Below, in pieces: positions 43,922-52,913 of a DNA stretch of 63,499 nucleotides. The notes beneath the pieces were generated by a model. That model was not told the DNA's origin, did no database searches, and saw only the letters and a list, made by a program, of their open reading frames with translations. Numbering within the stretch: position 1 is the stretch's first letter; every line of letters begins with the position of its first letter. Made by a program: the position numbers and the translations under genes. Source of the DNA: Chitinophagales bacterium (GTDB taxonomy: Bacteria > Bacteroidota > Bacteroidia > Chitinophagales > UBA10324); contig JANWXQ010000039.1 of NCBI GenBank assembly GCA_025057275.1, positions 1 to 63,499 of the forward strand, written 5' to 3'.

Positions 43922-44419
43922 ATGAAGAAAAATCTTTTGGTCATCGGGCTGTTTCTTGCGGTTTCCTTAACCGTGGAGGCACAGAATCAGCCTGCCGCAA
44001 CACAGCCTACGCAAGCCATCACGCCTACCGCCACCGGCGCCAACAATCCCAATGCCGGAGAATTTAAGTTTCAGGAAGAAACCTATGATTTCGGTAAAAT
44101 TCCCAAAGGCATTCCGGTAACGCACGACTTCACCTTCACCAATGTAGGCAAGGAGCCCATCATCATCAGCAACGTGCAGGCCTCGTGCGGTTGTACCACG
44201 CCCAGCTGGCCCAAGGAGCCGATTCTTCCGGGCAAGACCGGAGCGATTAAGGTACAGTACAATGCCGCCAGCCCGGGCAGCTTCAATAAATCCATCACCA
44301 TAATGTCCAATTCCAAAACGCCTACCAAGGTGCTATATGTAAAAGGCACAGTTGAGGCTCAGGTGGAACAGACCACGCCCGAGCGCGCTCCTAACATGCT
44401 GAGCACTCCGAACAACTAA
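43922..44419 (+). CDS. DUF1573 secreted protein
   Basis: A 165-residue protein with signal peptide (MKKNLLVIGLFLAVSLTVEAQ), a Thr/Pro/Ala/Asn-rich linker to ~residue 45 and a single DUF1573 immunoglobulin-like domain: FQEETYDFGKIPKGIPVTH, FTFTNVGKEPIIISNVQASC with GCTTP, and GKTGAIKVQYNAASPGSFNK. The conserved Cys pair (SCGC) is the family hallmark. Abundant, function-unknown envelope protein family in Bacteroidota. A consensus promoter upstream and a very strong terminator downstream suggest a highly expressed single-gene transcript. Confidence 0.93.
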   Translation: MKKNLLVIGLFLAVSLTVEAQNQPAATQPTQAITPTATGANNPNAGEFKFQEETYDFGKIPKGIPVTHDFTFTNVGKEPIIISNVQASCGCTTPSWPKEPILPGKTGAIKVQYNAASPGSFNKSITIMSNSKTPTKVLYVKGTVEAQVEQTTPERAPNMLSTPNN

Positions 44420-44439
44420 TTCTGATTGTATCGGGTTTT

Positions 44440-44480
44440 CTGGGGCGGCCGGCGCAGCCGGCCGCCCCAGATTTTTTTTT
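44440..44480 (+). terminator. Strong intrinsic terminator after DUF1573 gene
   Basis: A perfect 14-bp GC-rich stem CTGGGGCGGCCGGC / GCCGGCCGCCCCAG with the loop GCA is followed by ATTTTTTTTT. It lies 20 bases after the stop codon at 44419. Confidence 0.95.
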
Positions 44481-44615
44481 GACTACACCCATCCCCCCGC
44501 AAGCAGCAATGGCGGTCACAGCAAGCATAAGCTCTCTGCTCCGCAAACGAGTCTCCTGCGCCGCTATCCCACTATGCCTGGGACATCTGGGGCTACGGAT
44601 TTTTTCTGTTCGGCT

Positions 44616-44650
44616 GAAAAACAAAAGGCCGGCAGCTGCCGGCCTTTTGT
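44616..44650 (-). terminator. Terminator of the 44668 gene; perfect 30-base palindrome
   Basis: ACAAAAGGCCGGCAG is directly followed by its reverse complement, giving a 30-base perfect palindrome whose A/T flanks (AAAA before it on the plus strand) provide a T run on the minus strand. It lies 18 bases past the stop of the minus-strand type IX cargo gene. The palindrome has its own A and T tracts, so it may act in both directions. Confidence 0.85.
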
Positions 44651-44667
44651 GTCCGCAACAGATGCAA

Positions 44668-46524
44668 TTACTGTGCAACAATCAGCTTTTTCGCTATGCG
44701 ATGCTGATCTGTTTGAACGATGGTGTAGTATAATCCCGGAGCCAGATGGTTGAGGTCTAGCTTCTTCACCCGCTGGCCGTAGCCATTGCCCAGCAGCTCA
44801 TGCAACAAGACCTGACCCTGCTGATTGACAATCACCAGTTTCGCGTTGCGGTGCCCTGCAGGCACATTCACCAACGCTTCGGTCTGTGCCGAGGCCGGAT
44901 TGGGAAACAGATTCAGTGTCAGATCAGTTGAGGTAGGTATGTCCAGTCCAACCGGGTAGGAGTATTTCTCGGTGGTCACCTTAATCATGGGATCCTGATC
45001 TTCGCCAAAGCGATAAATGCCCCAACCGTATTCAAAGACTTCATATGAACGGCGTGAGATTACATCAGACGGAGGGGTGCCCATACCCAACGCAATGCCT
45101 TCTCCTTTCATGTTCCACGAAATATAGAAGCCCCCGCTGTTGATGATAACAGGCGCATTCAGGTTGACCACTGTCCAGCCGTTGACGACAATGTTGGCAT
45201 TGTCCACATAGACCGAATCCAGCAAGGTGAAGGGTAGCCCGTTAATGCCGTCATCGTCATACACTTTGGCGGCAAAATCGGAATTGTAGAAATTGCTCGT
45301 AATGAAAAAATGCAGCTTGGTCAGGGCAATCGGATAAAACGGCGGCACAATGTGAATGCCGATGCCGCCCTCATCGCCCACCCAGTTTATCGAGGAGCCG
45401 GCAAATGAAATACCCGGCACATAGCTCAACTCAATTTCTTGTTGCGTGGTATCCACGACAATGATCTCCAGAATCTTGTTGTTGTTCTTGTTGGCAACAT
45501 CGCCGGGGTACGAGGTGATGACATTGAATTTGTAACGACCCAGCAGGTTAGGAGTCAGCTCAAACGGAGAGTACACCACTTCGGTTTCCCCCGCATACAG
45601 CGTATCGGTGAACACCTGCGTATTGATCGGCGTGCTGTTGGATGGATCTTTTACATTCATCGTTACCGCCACCGGGTTCAGTTTTTGGGTTCCGAAATTT
45701 TTGATTTCAGCTTTCAGCGGGTAAGGACTGCTGTTGTGAACCAGGAATATGCCTCGCGTGCGGGGATTGTCGGCGTAATGGGTTCCGGCATCGGTGACCT
45801 TTACCGTATCGTAGGCCGGGTACACAAAGCGAACGGCATAGCCATCGCCCGGTGATTGATTCGGATAGGAGGGGGGATTGTTACTCCAGAACAAGCCTAC
45901 AGAGCCGGAGTTGTTTTCAATGCCGGCATAGCTGATGCCTGAGTACGGGGAGTTGGGAAAGGTATTTCGGTACTGAAATGTAATGGAATTATCCACCCGG
46001 CTCAGGATGAGCTGAAACGTGTTGGTGGAATCGGTAAAACCGGGAAAACCCGTGTTGAAAAAAGGCACATTGATCCAGCTCACGATCAGCGTATCAAAAG
46101 CGGGATTGATCCAATACCAGCACTGTGCCGGGTTGTTGGGACCCAGGAACGTCAGGTCATTGAGTAAGGCGCCAATGAAATTGTTGGGTGGATTCTGGCT
46201 GACCTGTGCGCTAAACGGCGCGGCATACTGGGCATCGTCAAAGATAATGTAGCCATTAGACCCCACCCAAAAGGTATTTACATCATACCAATAGAAATGA
46301 AAATTGAAGTTCATGGCAAAAGGGCCGCGCGTGTTGTCATCGGCAAGCAGTTTTACCTGAATGGCATTAGCTTTTTCGGTAATGTCAATCCACTGGTATT
46401 GCGGGGCATGTATGGAGGTATCGTTGCTGTCGTACCACCGGTAGCCCCACACATCGGGACCGCCTTGTTTGGCCTGCGCTTTTATGACAGCAAATACCAA
46501 AAGGAGGAGTAAACGGTTCTTCAT
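44668..46524 (-). CDS. Secreted protein with type IX C-terminal sorting domain
   Basis: A 618-residue exported protein. The ATG at 46524 starts the signal peptide MKNRLLLLLVFAVIKAQA; the upstream extension of the frame runs into the neighbouring gene and is not real. The N-terminal ~200 residues contain VGSNGYIIFDD and NNFIGALLNDLTFLGPN, the nidogen-like pattern found at the start of many Bacteroidota surface proteins. A CARDB/Ig-like segment follows (EIKNFGTQKLNPVAVTMNV), then a jelly-roll-like part, and a type A sorting domain from ~540 (LNLFPNPASAQTEALVNV ... LAPGLYYTIV). No catalytic motif was found. Probably a surface or secreted adhesive/structural protein. Confidence 0.85.
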   Translation of the reverse strand: MKNRLLLLLVFAVIKAQAKQGGPDVWGYRWYDSNDTSIHAPQYQWIDITEKANAIQVKLLADDNTRGPFAMNFNFHFYWYDVNTFWVGSNGYIIFDDAQYAAPFSAQVSQNPPNNFIGALLNDLTFLGPNNPAQCWYWINPAFDTLIVSWINVPFFNTGFPGFTDSTNTFQLILSRVDNSITFQYRNTFPNSPYSGISYAGIENNSGSVGLFWSNNPPSYPNQSPGDGYAVRFVYPAYDTVKVTDAGTHYADNPRTRGIFLVHNSSPYPLKAEIKNFGTQKLNPVAVTMNVKDPSNSTPINTQVFTDTLYAGETEVVYSPFELTPNLLGRYKFNVITSYPGDVANKNNNKILEIIVVDTTQQEIELSYVPGISFAGSSINWVGDEGGIGIHIVPPFYPIALTKLHFFITSNFYNSDFAAKVYDDDGINGLPFTLLDSVYVDNANIVVNGWTVVNLNAPVIINSGGFYISWNMKGEGIALGMGTPPSDVISRRSYEVFEYGWGIYRFGEDQDPMIKVTTEKYSYPVGLDIPTSTDLTLNLFPNPASAQTEALVNVPAGHRNAKLVIVNQQGQVLLHELLGNGYGQRVKKLDLNHLAPGLYYTIVQTDQHRIAKKLIVAQ

Positions 46525-46602
46525 GGTGTATTTTTTGCTGCTGAAAGATACGAAAAAGCCCGTTTCTGTTTGTCTCCGGGCCCTTCGCTGAAGGGCAATA
46601 TG

Positions 46603-46610
46603 TAGGTTTG
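46603..46610 (+). promoter_or_regulatory. -7 box 5 bases from the ABC permease start
   Basis: TAGGTTTG matches TAnnTTTG and ends 5 bases before the GTG at 46616. No TTG at the expected -33 position; a TTC lies 16 bases upstream of the box. Confidence 0.45.
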
Positions 46611-46615
46611 CAGGC

Positions 46616-47878
46616 GTGCAGGTCTGGCTGAGTCTTCTGAGCGAATCGCTGCAACTGGCCGTCCGCGAGCTGACAGTAAACCGCCTGCGTACCTTATTGT
46701 CTCTGTTAGGAATTGCCATCGGTATTTTCTGCGTCATTGCCATTTTGAGTGCTGTGGATTCGATGGAAAAAAACCTGCGCGAAGGCGTTGGCAAGCTCGG
46801 CGATAATGTGGTTTATGTCAACAAATTCCCCTGGGGGCTGGAAGAAGGACAGACCGAGTACCCCTGGTGGAAATACTGGAACCGACCTCATGCCACCTAC
46901 GAAGAAATGCGTCAGTTGCAACACCTGCTCACCACAGCGTCAGCAGTGGCTATTTCCATTTGGGAAGATGGCTTTACCGTTCAGCACGGCAGCAATACGC
47001 TTCGGGATGTAACCGTCAACGGCGTTTCCCATGACTTTCAGGATATTTTTGAAATCAACCTGCAGGAGGGTCGGTATTTCACCGCCGCAGAAAGTGCCTC
47101 AGGGGCAGCGGTAGCCATTCTGGGAGCCAACGTGGCGGCTCAGCTCTTTAACGGCCCGCAGTCGCCGCTGGGCGCTACCATTGACCTGTTGGGCAGCAGG
47201 GTTACAGTGATCGGCGTTTTCCGGAAAGAAGGCAAAAACATCGTCAACATAAGCAACGACGACCTGATCATGGTGCCTTACTTTTTGTTGACCCGCAGAA
47301 TTCGCGTGGATGGCATGTCGGTAGAGCCTTCGCTGATTGCGGAAGCGCGCAACGGCGTGTCCATTCAGGAATTGAAAGACGATTTGCGTAATGCCATGCG
47401 GGCCATTCGCAGACTGCCTCCCCGCCGGGAAGACAATTTCGCCCTGAATCAGATCAGCATCATTGGTAATCAGATCACTTCCCTTTTTGGCTTGCTGCAG
47501 GTCGTTGCCGTCATCATCGGCGGATTTGCTTTGCTGGTCGGCGGCTTCGGCATTGCCAACATCATGTTCGTTACGGTGCGCGAACGAACCAATCAAATCG
47601 GCATCAAAAAAGCGTTGGGAGCCAAAAATGCATTTATCCTGACGGAATTTCTTTTGGAAGCGGTGATTTTGTGCCTGCTGGGCGGCCTGATCGGTTTGCT
47701 GTTGGTGCTCTTGGTGATGCAGGCGCTCTCTGCCACCGTAGGTTTCGACCTGTTGCTCAGTCTAAGAAATGTTCTACGTGGCCTGTTGATTGCCGGCGGC
47801 ATTGGCATCGTGGCGGGTATTGTGCCTGCTTTGACGGCAGCACGCATGGATCCCGTGGCTGCCATCCGCTTTAAGTGA
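46616..47878 (+). CDS. MacB/FtsX-type ABC transporter permease
   Basis: A 420-residue inner-membrane protein with the architecture of the MacB family: N-terminal helix (TLLSLLGIAIGIFCVIAILSAV), a periplasmic MacB-PCD domain of ~230 residues (GSNTLRDVTVNGVSHDFQDI, ILGANVAAQLF), then three C-terminal helices with the FtsX motif GGFGIANIMFVTVRERTNQ. The end ALTAARMDPVAAIRFK is the usual PxxALR-like tail. It should work with a separate ATPase (MacB-type) that is not adjacent. The GTG start at 46616 is chosen because it places the helix correctly and lies after the -7 box. Substrate unknown: lipoprotein, peptide or macrolide-like exporters all use this fold. Confidence 0.9.
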   Translation: MQVWLSLLSESLQLAVRELTVNRLRTLLSLLGIAIGIFCVIAILSAVDSMEKNLREGVGKLGDNVVYVNKFPWGLEEGQTEYPWWKYWNRPHATYEEMRQLQHLLTTASAVAISIWEDGFTVQHGSNTLRDVTVNGVSHDFQDIFEINLQEGRYFTAAESASGAAVAILGANVAAQLFNGPQSPLGATIDLLGSRVTVIGVFRKEGKNIVNISNDDLIMVPYFLLTRRIRVDGMSVEPSLIAEARNGVSIQELKDDLRNAMRAIRRLPPRREDNFALNQISIIGNQITSLFGLLQVVAVIIGGFALLVGGFGIANIMFVTVRERTNQIGIKKALGAKNAFILTEFLLEAVILCLLGGLIGLLLVLLVMQALSATVGFDLLLSLRNVLRGLLIAGGIGIVAGIVPALTAARMDPVAAIRFK

Positions 47879-47897
47879 GCAGAGGCACGCAGCAACA

Positions 47898-47951
47898 TGT
47901 GCACATTTTTTCCCCGCAACAGTTCACCGAACGCACGCGAACGTGTGCACA
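47898..47951. repeat. Two TGTGCACA palindromes upstream of dnaB
   Basis: The 8-base palindrome TGTGCACA occurs at 47898-47905 and again at 47944-47951, each followed by a short A/T tract (ATTTTTT and AATTTTT). The 46-base spacing and the shared flank make a pair of protein-binding sites possible. The sites do not match the DnaA box TTATnCACA. Confidence 0.4.
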
Positions 47952-47970
47952 AATTTTTATTGGCTTTTGG

Positions 47971-47997
47971 TTGGCAGCCTCCGCTGGGCTAATTTTC
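47971..47997 (+). promoter_or_regulatory. Possible dnaB promoter (TTG-N16-TAatTTTC)
   Basis: TTG at 47971-47973 and TAATTTTC at 47990-47997, one base off TAnnTTTG, with a slightly short spacer of 16. The leader to the ATG at 48034 would be about 30 bases. Confidence 0.35.
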
Positions 47998-48033
47998 TTT
48001 AGCACCCCTTTCTGATCGCTCGTCTGAATCGCC

Positions 48034-49563
48034 ATGGATAAACCCCGTGAGGAGTTTTCTTCAACCCTGCGCCGGCGGATGCGTCCCCGCACTGATCCCG
48101 ATGATTCGCCTCTGTTGTACGGGCGCATTCCTCCCCAGGCTCTGGACCTGGAAGAAGCAGTTCTGGGTGCGCTGATGCTGGAGCGCGACGCCGCCGCCGC
48201 TGTCATTGACATTTTAAAACCCGAATCGTTTTACCTGGATGCGCACCAATGCATCTATGCCGCCATCCGGGATTTGTTTGACCGCTCGCAGCCTATCGAC
48301 CTGCTTACCGTTACCGAAGAACTGCGGCGGCGCGGCGAACTGGATCGGGTAGGAGGTCCCCTGGCAGTTACCGCACTCACGCAAAAAGTGGCCTCGGCGG
48401 CCAACGTGGAATTTCATGCCCGCATCGTTGCGCAGAAATACATCCAGCGTGAACTCATCGGCATCAGCTCCGATATCATCAAGGCGGCTTATGAAGACAC
48501 GACCGACGTTTTTGACCTGCTGGATTTTGCCGAACGCAAAATCTACGAGATAACCGACAAGAACCTGCGCCGCAGCTACTATCCGCTCAGTGATCTGATG
48601 GTGCAGGCCGTAAAGCAACTCAAAACCATTCGTGAACACAAAGACGCCGTTACCGGTGTGCCTGCAGGCTTTGCTGCTTTGGATCACCTCACCAATGGTT
48701 GGCAGAATTCCGATCTGATTATCGTGGCCGCTCGTCCCGGCATGGGCAAAACTTCGTTTGTCCTGTCCCTGGCCCGTAATGCGGCTATTGATCACGAAAA
48801 AGCAGTGGCCTTCTTTTCTTTGGAAATGTCGGCCCTTCAGCTCACGCAGCGACTCATCGCCGCGGAAACCGGCATACCGGCGGAAAAAATCCGCCGCGGA
48901 GGCATGGAGCAGCACGAATGGGAGCAGTTGATTCATCAAACCAATCAGTTCTCCCGGGCCCGTCTGTTTATTGACGACACGCCGGCCATCAACATTTTTG
49001 AATTGCGCGCCAAAGCCCGGCGTCTGAAAATGCAACACGACATTTCCCTGATCATCCTGGATTATTTGCAGTTAATGAGCGGCACCGGCGAACAGCGCAA
49101 CGCCAACCGCGAACAGGAAATCAGCAACATTTCCCGGGCGCTGAAAAGCATTGCCAAGGAACTCAACATCCCCATCATCGCCCTCTCCCAGCTAAATCGT
49201 TCCGTGGAAGTGCGCGGAGGCGACAAACGGCCCCAGCTCTCTGACCTGCGCGAGTCAGGCGCCATTGAGCAGGATGCCGACCTGGTGCTGTTCATCTATC
49301 GCCCGGAATACTACAAGATCACTCAGGATGCTGAAGGCAACGACACTACCGGAATGGCTGAGATTATTGTGGCCAAGCACCGCAATGGTGCCGTGGGCTC
49401 AGTTAAAGTTCGCTTCATTCACCATTTGGCCAAGTTTACCGACGAAGATCCCTATCTGCCCGCTGGCTTTGCTCGCGGCGTGCGCACCGTACCTTCCCGA
49501 ATGAATGAACTTCCCGATGAAGAGGATAAAGGAGATTCCTTAGACGCGCCTATTCCCTGGTAA
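48034..49563 (+). CDS. dnaB: Replicative DNA helicase DnaB
   Basis: Hexameric 5'-3' helicase that unwinds DNA at the replication fork and binds primase. The 509-residue protein has the N-terminal DnaB domain (PPQALDLEEAVLGALMLERD ... LDAHQCIYAAIRDL) and the RecA-like C-terminal domain with Walker A ARPGMGKTSFVLSLARN, LEMSALQLTQRLIAAE, the H2 motif IILDYLQLM, ALSQLNRSVE and the arginine-finger region DLRESGAIEQDADLV. No intein or insertion is present. Its last 14 bases overlap the convergent AI-2E-type gene. Confidence 0.97.
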   Translation: MDKPREEFSSTLRRRMRPRTDPDDSPLLYGRIPPQALDLEEAVLGALMLERDAAAAVIDILKPESFYLDAHQCIYAAIRDLFDRSQPIDLLTVTEELRRRGELDRVGGPLAVTALTQKVASAANVEFHARIVAQKYIQRELIGISSDIIKAAYEDTTDVFDLLDFAERKIYEITDKNLRRSYYPLSDLMVQAVKQLKTIREHKDAVTGVPAGFAALDHLTNGWQNSDLIIVAARPGMGKTSFVLSLARNAAIDHEKAVAFFSLEMSALQLTQRLIAAETGIPAEKIRRGGMEQHEWEQLIHQTNQFSRARLFIDDTPAINIFELRAKARRLKMQHDISLIILDYLQLMSGTGEQRNANREQEISNISRALKSIAKELNIPIIALSQLNRSVEVRGGDKRPQLSDLRESGAIEQDADLVLFIYRPEYYKITQDAEGNDTTGMAEIIVAKHRNGAVGSVKVRFIHHLAKFTDEDPYLPAGFARGVRTVPSRMNELPDEEDKGDSLDAPIPW

Positions 49564-50686
49564 CAGGTTCGGTTTTTTTTCGCTTGATACGGGTCCTCCA
49601 GGTAAGCCAGGTCCCGCGTATCCGCGAGGGTTCCGCCTTCCGCTGTTCCCCGATGAGAAAACCAAATGGCTTCAGCTCATCCACTGCATCAAAAACAATC
49701 TTCGCTATACCCAGCAGGGGAAGAAACAAAATCATGCCGGCAACACCCCACAACAAACTTCCGGCCAGCAGAGCCAGAATGGTGGCCATGGGATTCAGAG
49801 CCACCTGCGCACCGGTAATGCGGGGAGTGAGCACATGGTTTTCCAACTGTTGGATGATCCATACGCCGGCAACAATGACAATCAACGGCTTGAACGAATC
49901 GTCCAATACCGCTACCGTCAGCATGGGCAGTCCGGTCCCGATCCAGATGCCCAGGTAGGGAATGATGTTGAGAAAGGCGGCGATCAGACCAAACAGCAAG
50001 GCATGAGGAACTCCGGCTACGGAAAACAACAGCGTGTTCAGTACACTTAAAATCAGCACGACAATAAACACCCCGCCAACATATCGCTGGGTGATCAGGC
50101 TGATGTCCTGAATCACATGCTGCGCATGCTGATGATGCTGCTCCGGCAGCAAAAGCAGGATGAATGCCCGAATATGTGACCGATAATAAAGCAGTAAAAA
50201 AATCAATATGAATTGCAGTCCGATAAACACCAGCGCATTGGTGGTCATTGATAAAACGGACATGGCTACATTCTGAGCCAGACCCAGAAAGCGCTCGGCG
50301 CCCTGGCGTACAAATTGTATCTGTTCGTGCGGGGTCAGTCCCGTCAGCCGGTTGATCCAACCGTGAATCTGTGAGAGCCGCTCGTTTAATTCCTGCTGCA
50401 GCGTGGGCATGTCGCGAATGAACAGCACGACCTGCGCCGACAACATGCTTATCACGCCTGCCGCAACAGCGATGAACAATACGATGGCCAACAAAACAGA
50501 AAAAAAGCGACCCAACTTCCATCGCTCCAGGCGCCTCACCAGGGGAAGCAACAGCATGGAAAACAACGCGGCAGCCGATAAAGGCAACAGCAGCGGTTTG
50601 CCGTAATATAAAATCACCGTCGCCAGCACGGCAAAAAGCATCAGCAGCGTGGCCCGCTGCAGCAACGGTGAAGGGCCTTTCATCAT
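49550..50686 (-). CDS. AI-2E family (TqsA/PerM-like) transporter
   Basis: A 378-residue protein with about seven to eight membrane helices. The first two ([21 protein letters not shown] and [18 protein letters not shown]), the cytoplasmic loop, and the later [40 protein letters not shown] and [17 protein letters not shown] are the conserved blocks of the AI-2E transporter family. Exporters of autoinducer-2, Na+/H+ antiporters and others share this fold, so no substrate is assigned. The start is set to 50686 ([11 protein letters not shown]), because the longer frame would run across the lepA promoter region. The gene is divergent from lepA, with 70 bases between starts. Confidence 0.88.
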   Translation of the reverse strand: MMKGPSPLLQRATLLMLFAVLATVILYYGKPLLLPLSAAALFSMLLLPLVRRLERWKLGRFFSVLLAIVLFIAVAAGVISMLSAQVVLFIRDMPTLQQELNERLSQIHGWINRLTGLTPHEQIQFVRQGAERFLGLAQNVAMSVLSMTTNALVFIGLQFILIFLLLYYRSHIRAFILLLLPEQHHQHAQHVIQDISLITQRYVGGVFIVVLILSVLNTLLFSVAGVPHALLFGLIAAFLNIIPYLGIWIGTGLPMLTVAVLDDSFKPLIVIVAGVWIIQQLENHVLTPRITGAQVALNPMATILALLAGSLLWGVAGMILFLPLLGIAKIVFDAVDELKPFGFLIGEQRKAEPSRIRGTWLTWRTRIKRKKTEPVTRE

Positions 50687-50720
50687 TCGGGCCCGCAAGT
50701 TAGCAAGCCTTTCCCGAGGC

Positions 50721-50752
50721 TTGCCGCAAACCGGCGGCTGGAGGTACTTTTG
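50721..50752 (+). promoter_or_regulatory. lepA promoter (TTG-N21-TActTTTG), 4 bases before the ATG
   Basis: TTG at 50721-50723, a 21-base spacer and TACTTTTG at 50745-50752 match the Bacteroidota consensus in full. The lepA ATG is at 50757, so the predicted transcript begins at the start codon itself. Confidence 0.7.
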
Positions 50753-50756
50753 CGCA

Positions 50757-52547
50757 ATGGAGCAGATCCGCAATTTCTGCATCATTGCCCATATTGATCA
50801 CGGCAAGAGCACCCTTGCCGACCGGCTCCTGGAAAAAACCAAAACCATCACCGAACGTCAGATGATGGATCAGGTGCTGGACGATATGGAACTGGAGCGG
50901 GAAAAGGGCATCACCATTAAAAGTCATGCCATCCAGATGAATTATGCGCTGGAAGGCCGCAACTACATCCTCAACCTCATAGATACGCCCGGCCATGTGG
51001 ACTTCAGCTACGAGGTGTCGCGTGCCATTGCCAGCTGCGAAGGCGCCCTGCTCCTTGTAGATGCCACGCAGGGCATTCAGGCTCAGACTATCTCCAATCT
51101 CTATCTGGCCCTCGACCACGATTGCACCATCATTCCCGTGGTCAATAAAATTGACGTGGAGGGCGCCATGATTGAGGAAACGATGGATCAGATCGTGGAT
51201 CTGCTCGGCTGCGACCGGAGCGAAATCCTGCTGGCCAGCGGCCGCACCGGCCAGGGCGTTGACGACATTCTCCACGCCATCGTCCATCGCATTCCCCCGC
51301 CTTCCGGAAATCCCGATGCCCCCCTGCAGGCCCTCATCTTCGATTCGGTGTACAACAGCTACCGTGGCGTCATCGCCTACTTCCGCATCTTCAACGGCGA
51401 ATTGCGTAAAGGCGAACGCGTTCAGTTCCTCAACACCGGACAGCAGTATGTGGCCGAAGAGGTCGGCGTGCTGTTGCTGGAACGTTCCCCGCGCCAGGTG
51501 GTGCGTACCGGCGATGTGGGCTACATCATCACCGGCATCAAAGATGCTTCCGAGGTCAAGGTGGGCGATACCATTACCGGCGCCGACCGGCCCGCTGCCG
51601 AACCCATCAAAGGGTTTGAGGAAGTCAAACCGATGGTCTTTGCTGGTATCTATCCGGTGGATACCGAAGACTACGAACAGCTGCGCGAAGCATTGGAAAA
51701 ACTCAAGCTCAACGATGCCGCCCTCTCTTTTGAACCCGAGTCGTCGGTGGCTCTGGGCTTTGGCTTCCGCTGCGGATTTCTCGGCATGTTGCATCTGGAA
51801 ATCGTTCAGGAACGGTTGGACCGCGAATTCAATATGCCCGTCATCACTACCGTGCCCAACGTTTCTTACCATGCCTATACAACCGACGGCAGAATGCTCG
51901 TCATCAACAACCCCAGCGATTACCCCGATCCCAGTCGCCTGGATCGTATAGAAGAACCTTTTATCAAAGCCCAGATCATTACCAAACCCGAATTCATCGG
52001 CAGCATCATTTCCCTGTGTATCGGCAAACGCGGCATCCTGCTGGGCCAGCATTACCTGACCCCCAGCCGCGTGGAGCTGCTCTTTGAACTGCCGCTGGCA
52101 GAAATCGTCTTCGACTTCTACGATAAACTCAAAAGCATTTCCCGCGGCTACGCTTCTTTGGACTACCACCTGGTCGGTTATCGGCCTTCGCAACTGGTTA
52201 AGCTCGATATCAAGCTCAACGGCGAAAATGTAGATGCCCTTTCTGCCCTCATCCATCGCGACCGTGCCTATGATTTCGGACGCCGCATGTGCGAAAAGCT
52301 AAAGGAATTGCTGCCCCGCCAGCAGTTCGTCATCGCCATTCAGGCCGCTATCGGACAAAAGATCATTGCCCGCGAAACCTTATCCGCTCTTCGGAAAGAC
52401 GTGCTGGCCAAGTGCTATGGCGGCGACATCACCCGGAAGCGCAAACTGCTGGAAAAGCAGAAAAAGGGCAAAAAACGGATGCGGCAGATCGGATCCGTCG
52501 AAGTGCCGCAACAGGCCTTCCTCGCCGTGCTGCGCCTCAGCGACTGA
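50757..52547 (+). CDS. lepA: Elongation factor 4 (LepA)
   Basis: Translational GTPase that acts on ribosomes during initiation/elongation stress. The 596-residue protein begins [20 protein letters not shown] (G1), with DTPGHVDF (G3) and NKIDVEGA (G4), and then domains II, III and V and the LepA-specific C-terminal domain ([20 protein letters not shown]). The start at 50757 is certain from this conserved N-terminus; an apparent upstream extension of the frame crosses the promoter. It is followed by DUF3467 after 41 bases. Confidence 0.98.
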   Translation: MEQIRNFCIIAHIDHGKSTLADRLLEKTKTITERQMMDQVLDDMELEREKGITIKSHAIQMNYALEGRNYILNLIDTPGHVDFSYEVSRAIASCEGALLLVDATQGIQAQTISNLYLALDHDCTIIPVVNKIDVEGAMIEETMDQIVDLLGCDRSEILLASGRTGQGVDDILHAIVHRIPPPSGNPDAPLQALIFDSVYNSYRGVIAYFRIFNGELRKGERVQFLNTGQQYVAEEVGVLLLERSPRQVVRTGDVGYIITGIKDASEVKVGDTITGADRPAAEPIKGFEEVKPMVFAGIYPVDTEDYEQLREALEKLKLNDAALSFEPESSVALGFGFRCGFLGMLHLEIVQERLDREFNMPVITTVPNVSYHAYTTDGRMLVINNPSDYPDPSRLDRIEEPFIKAQIITKPEFIGSIISLCIGKRGILLGQHYLTPSRVELLFELPLAEIVFDFYDKLKSISRGYASLDYHLVGYRPSQLVKLDIKLNGENVDALSALIHRDRAYDFGRRMCEKLKELLPRQQFVIAIQAAIGQKIIARETLSALRKDVLAKCYGGDITRKRKLLEKQKKGKKRMRQIGSVEVPQQAFLAVLRLSD

Positions 52548-52563
52548 CCAGCCCCCTTCTTCG

Positions 52564-52571
52564 TACCTTTG
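52564..52571 (+). promoter_or_regulatory. -7 box of the DUF3467 gene
   Basis: TACCTTTG matches TAnnTTTG, 17 bases before the ATG at 52589. A TTG -33 element is missing; the gene may also be read through from lepA. Confidence 0.45.
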
Positions 52572-52588
52572 CCCTTCAATCCAACTCA

Positions 52589-52909
52589 ATGGAACAAAAG
52601 GACAAGGGCGTAGCGCAAAACCAGATCAACATTGAGCTTCCCGAAGACATAGCGGAGGGGATTTACAGCAACCTCGCCATCATCACCCACAGCAATCAGG
52701 AATTTGTGGTGGATTTTATCCGCATCATGCCCGGAGTGCCTAAGGCCAAAGTGCGTGCCCGCATCATTCTGACGCCGCAGCACGCCAAACGGTTTCTTCA
52801 TGCCCTCAGCGATAATCTGCGAAAATTTGAAAGCGCCCACGGCGAAATTGCCGAAACCGAACAGGTCAACCTGCCCATCACGCTGAGCGGCCCCACCGGA
52901 CTGGCCTGA
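52589..52909 (+). CDS. DUF3467 protein
   Basis: A 106-residue soluble protein. The core IAEGIYSNLAIITHSNQEFV and DFIRIMPGVPKAKVRARIIL with TPQHAKRFLHALSDNLRKFE is the DUF3467 signature, a small Bacteroidota/Chlorobi-type family of unknown function that is often listed beside housekeeping genes. No signal peptide or metal motif. The next gene starts 4 bases after its stop. Confidence 0.93.
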   Translation: MEQKDKGVAQNQINIELPEDIAEGIYSNLAIITHSNQEFVVDFIRIMPGVPKAKVRARIILTPQHAKRFLHALSDNLRKFESAHGEIAETEQVNLPITLSGPTGLA

Positions 52910-52913
52910 TGCC

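Noticed and set aside
50700-52256. 518-codon minus-strand frame opposite lepA
   Set aside because: Shadow of a highly conserved gene; the translation has no family pattern and no start signal.
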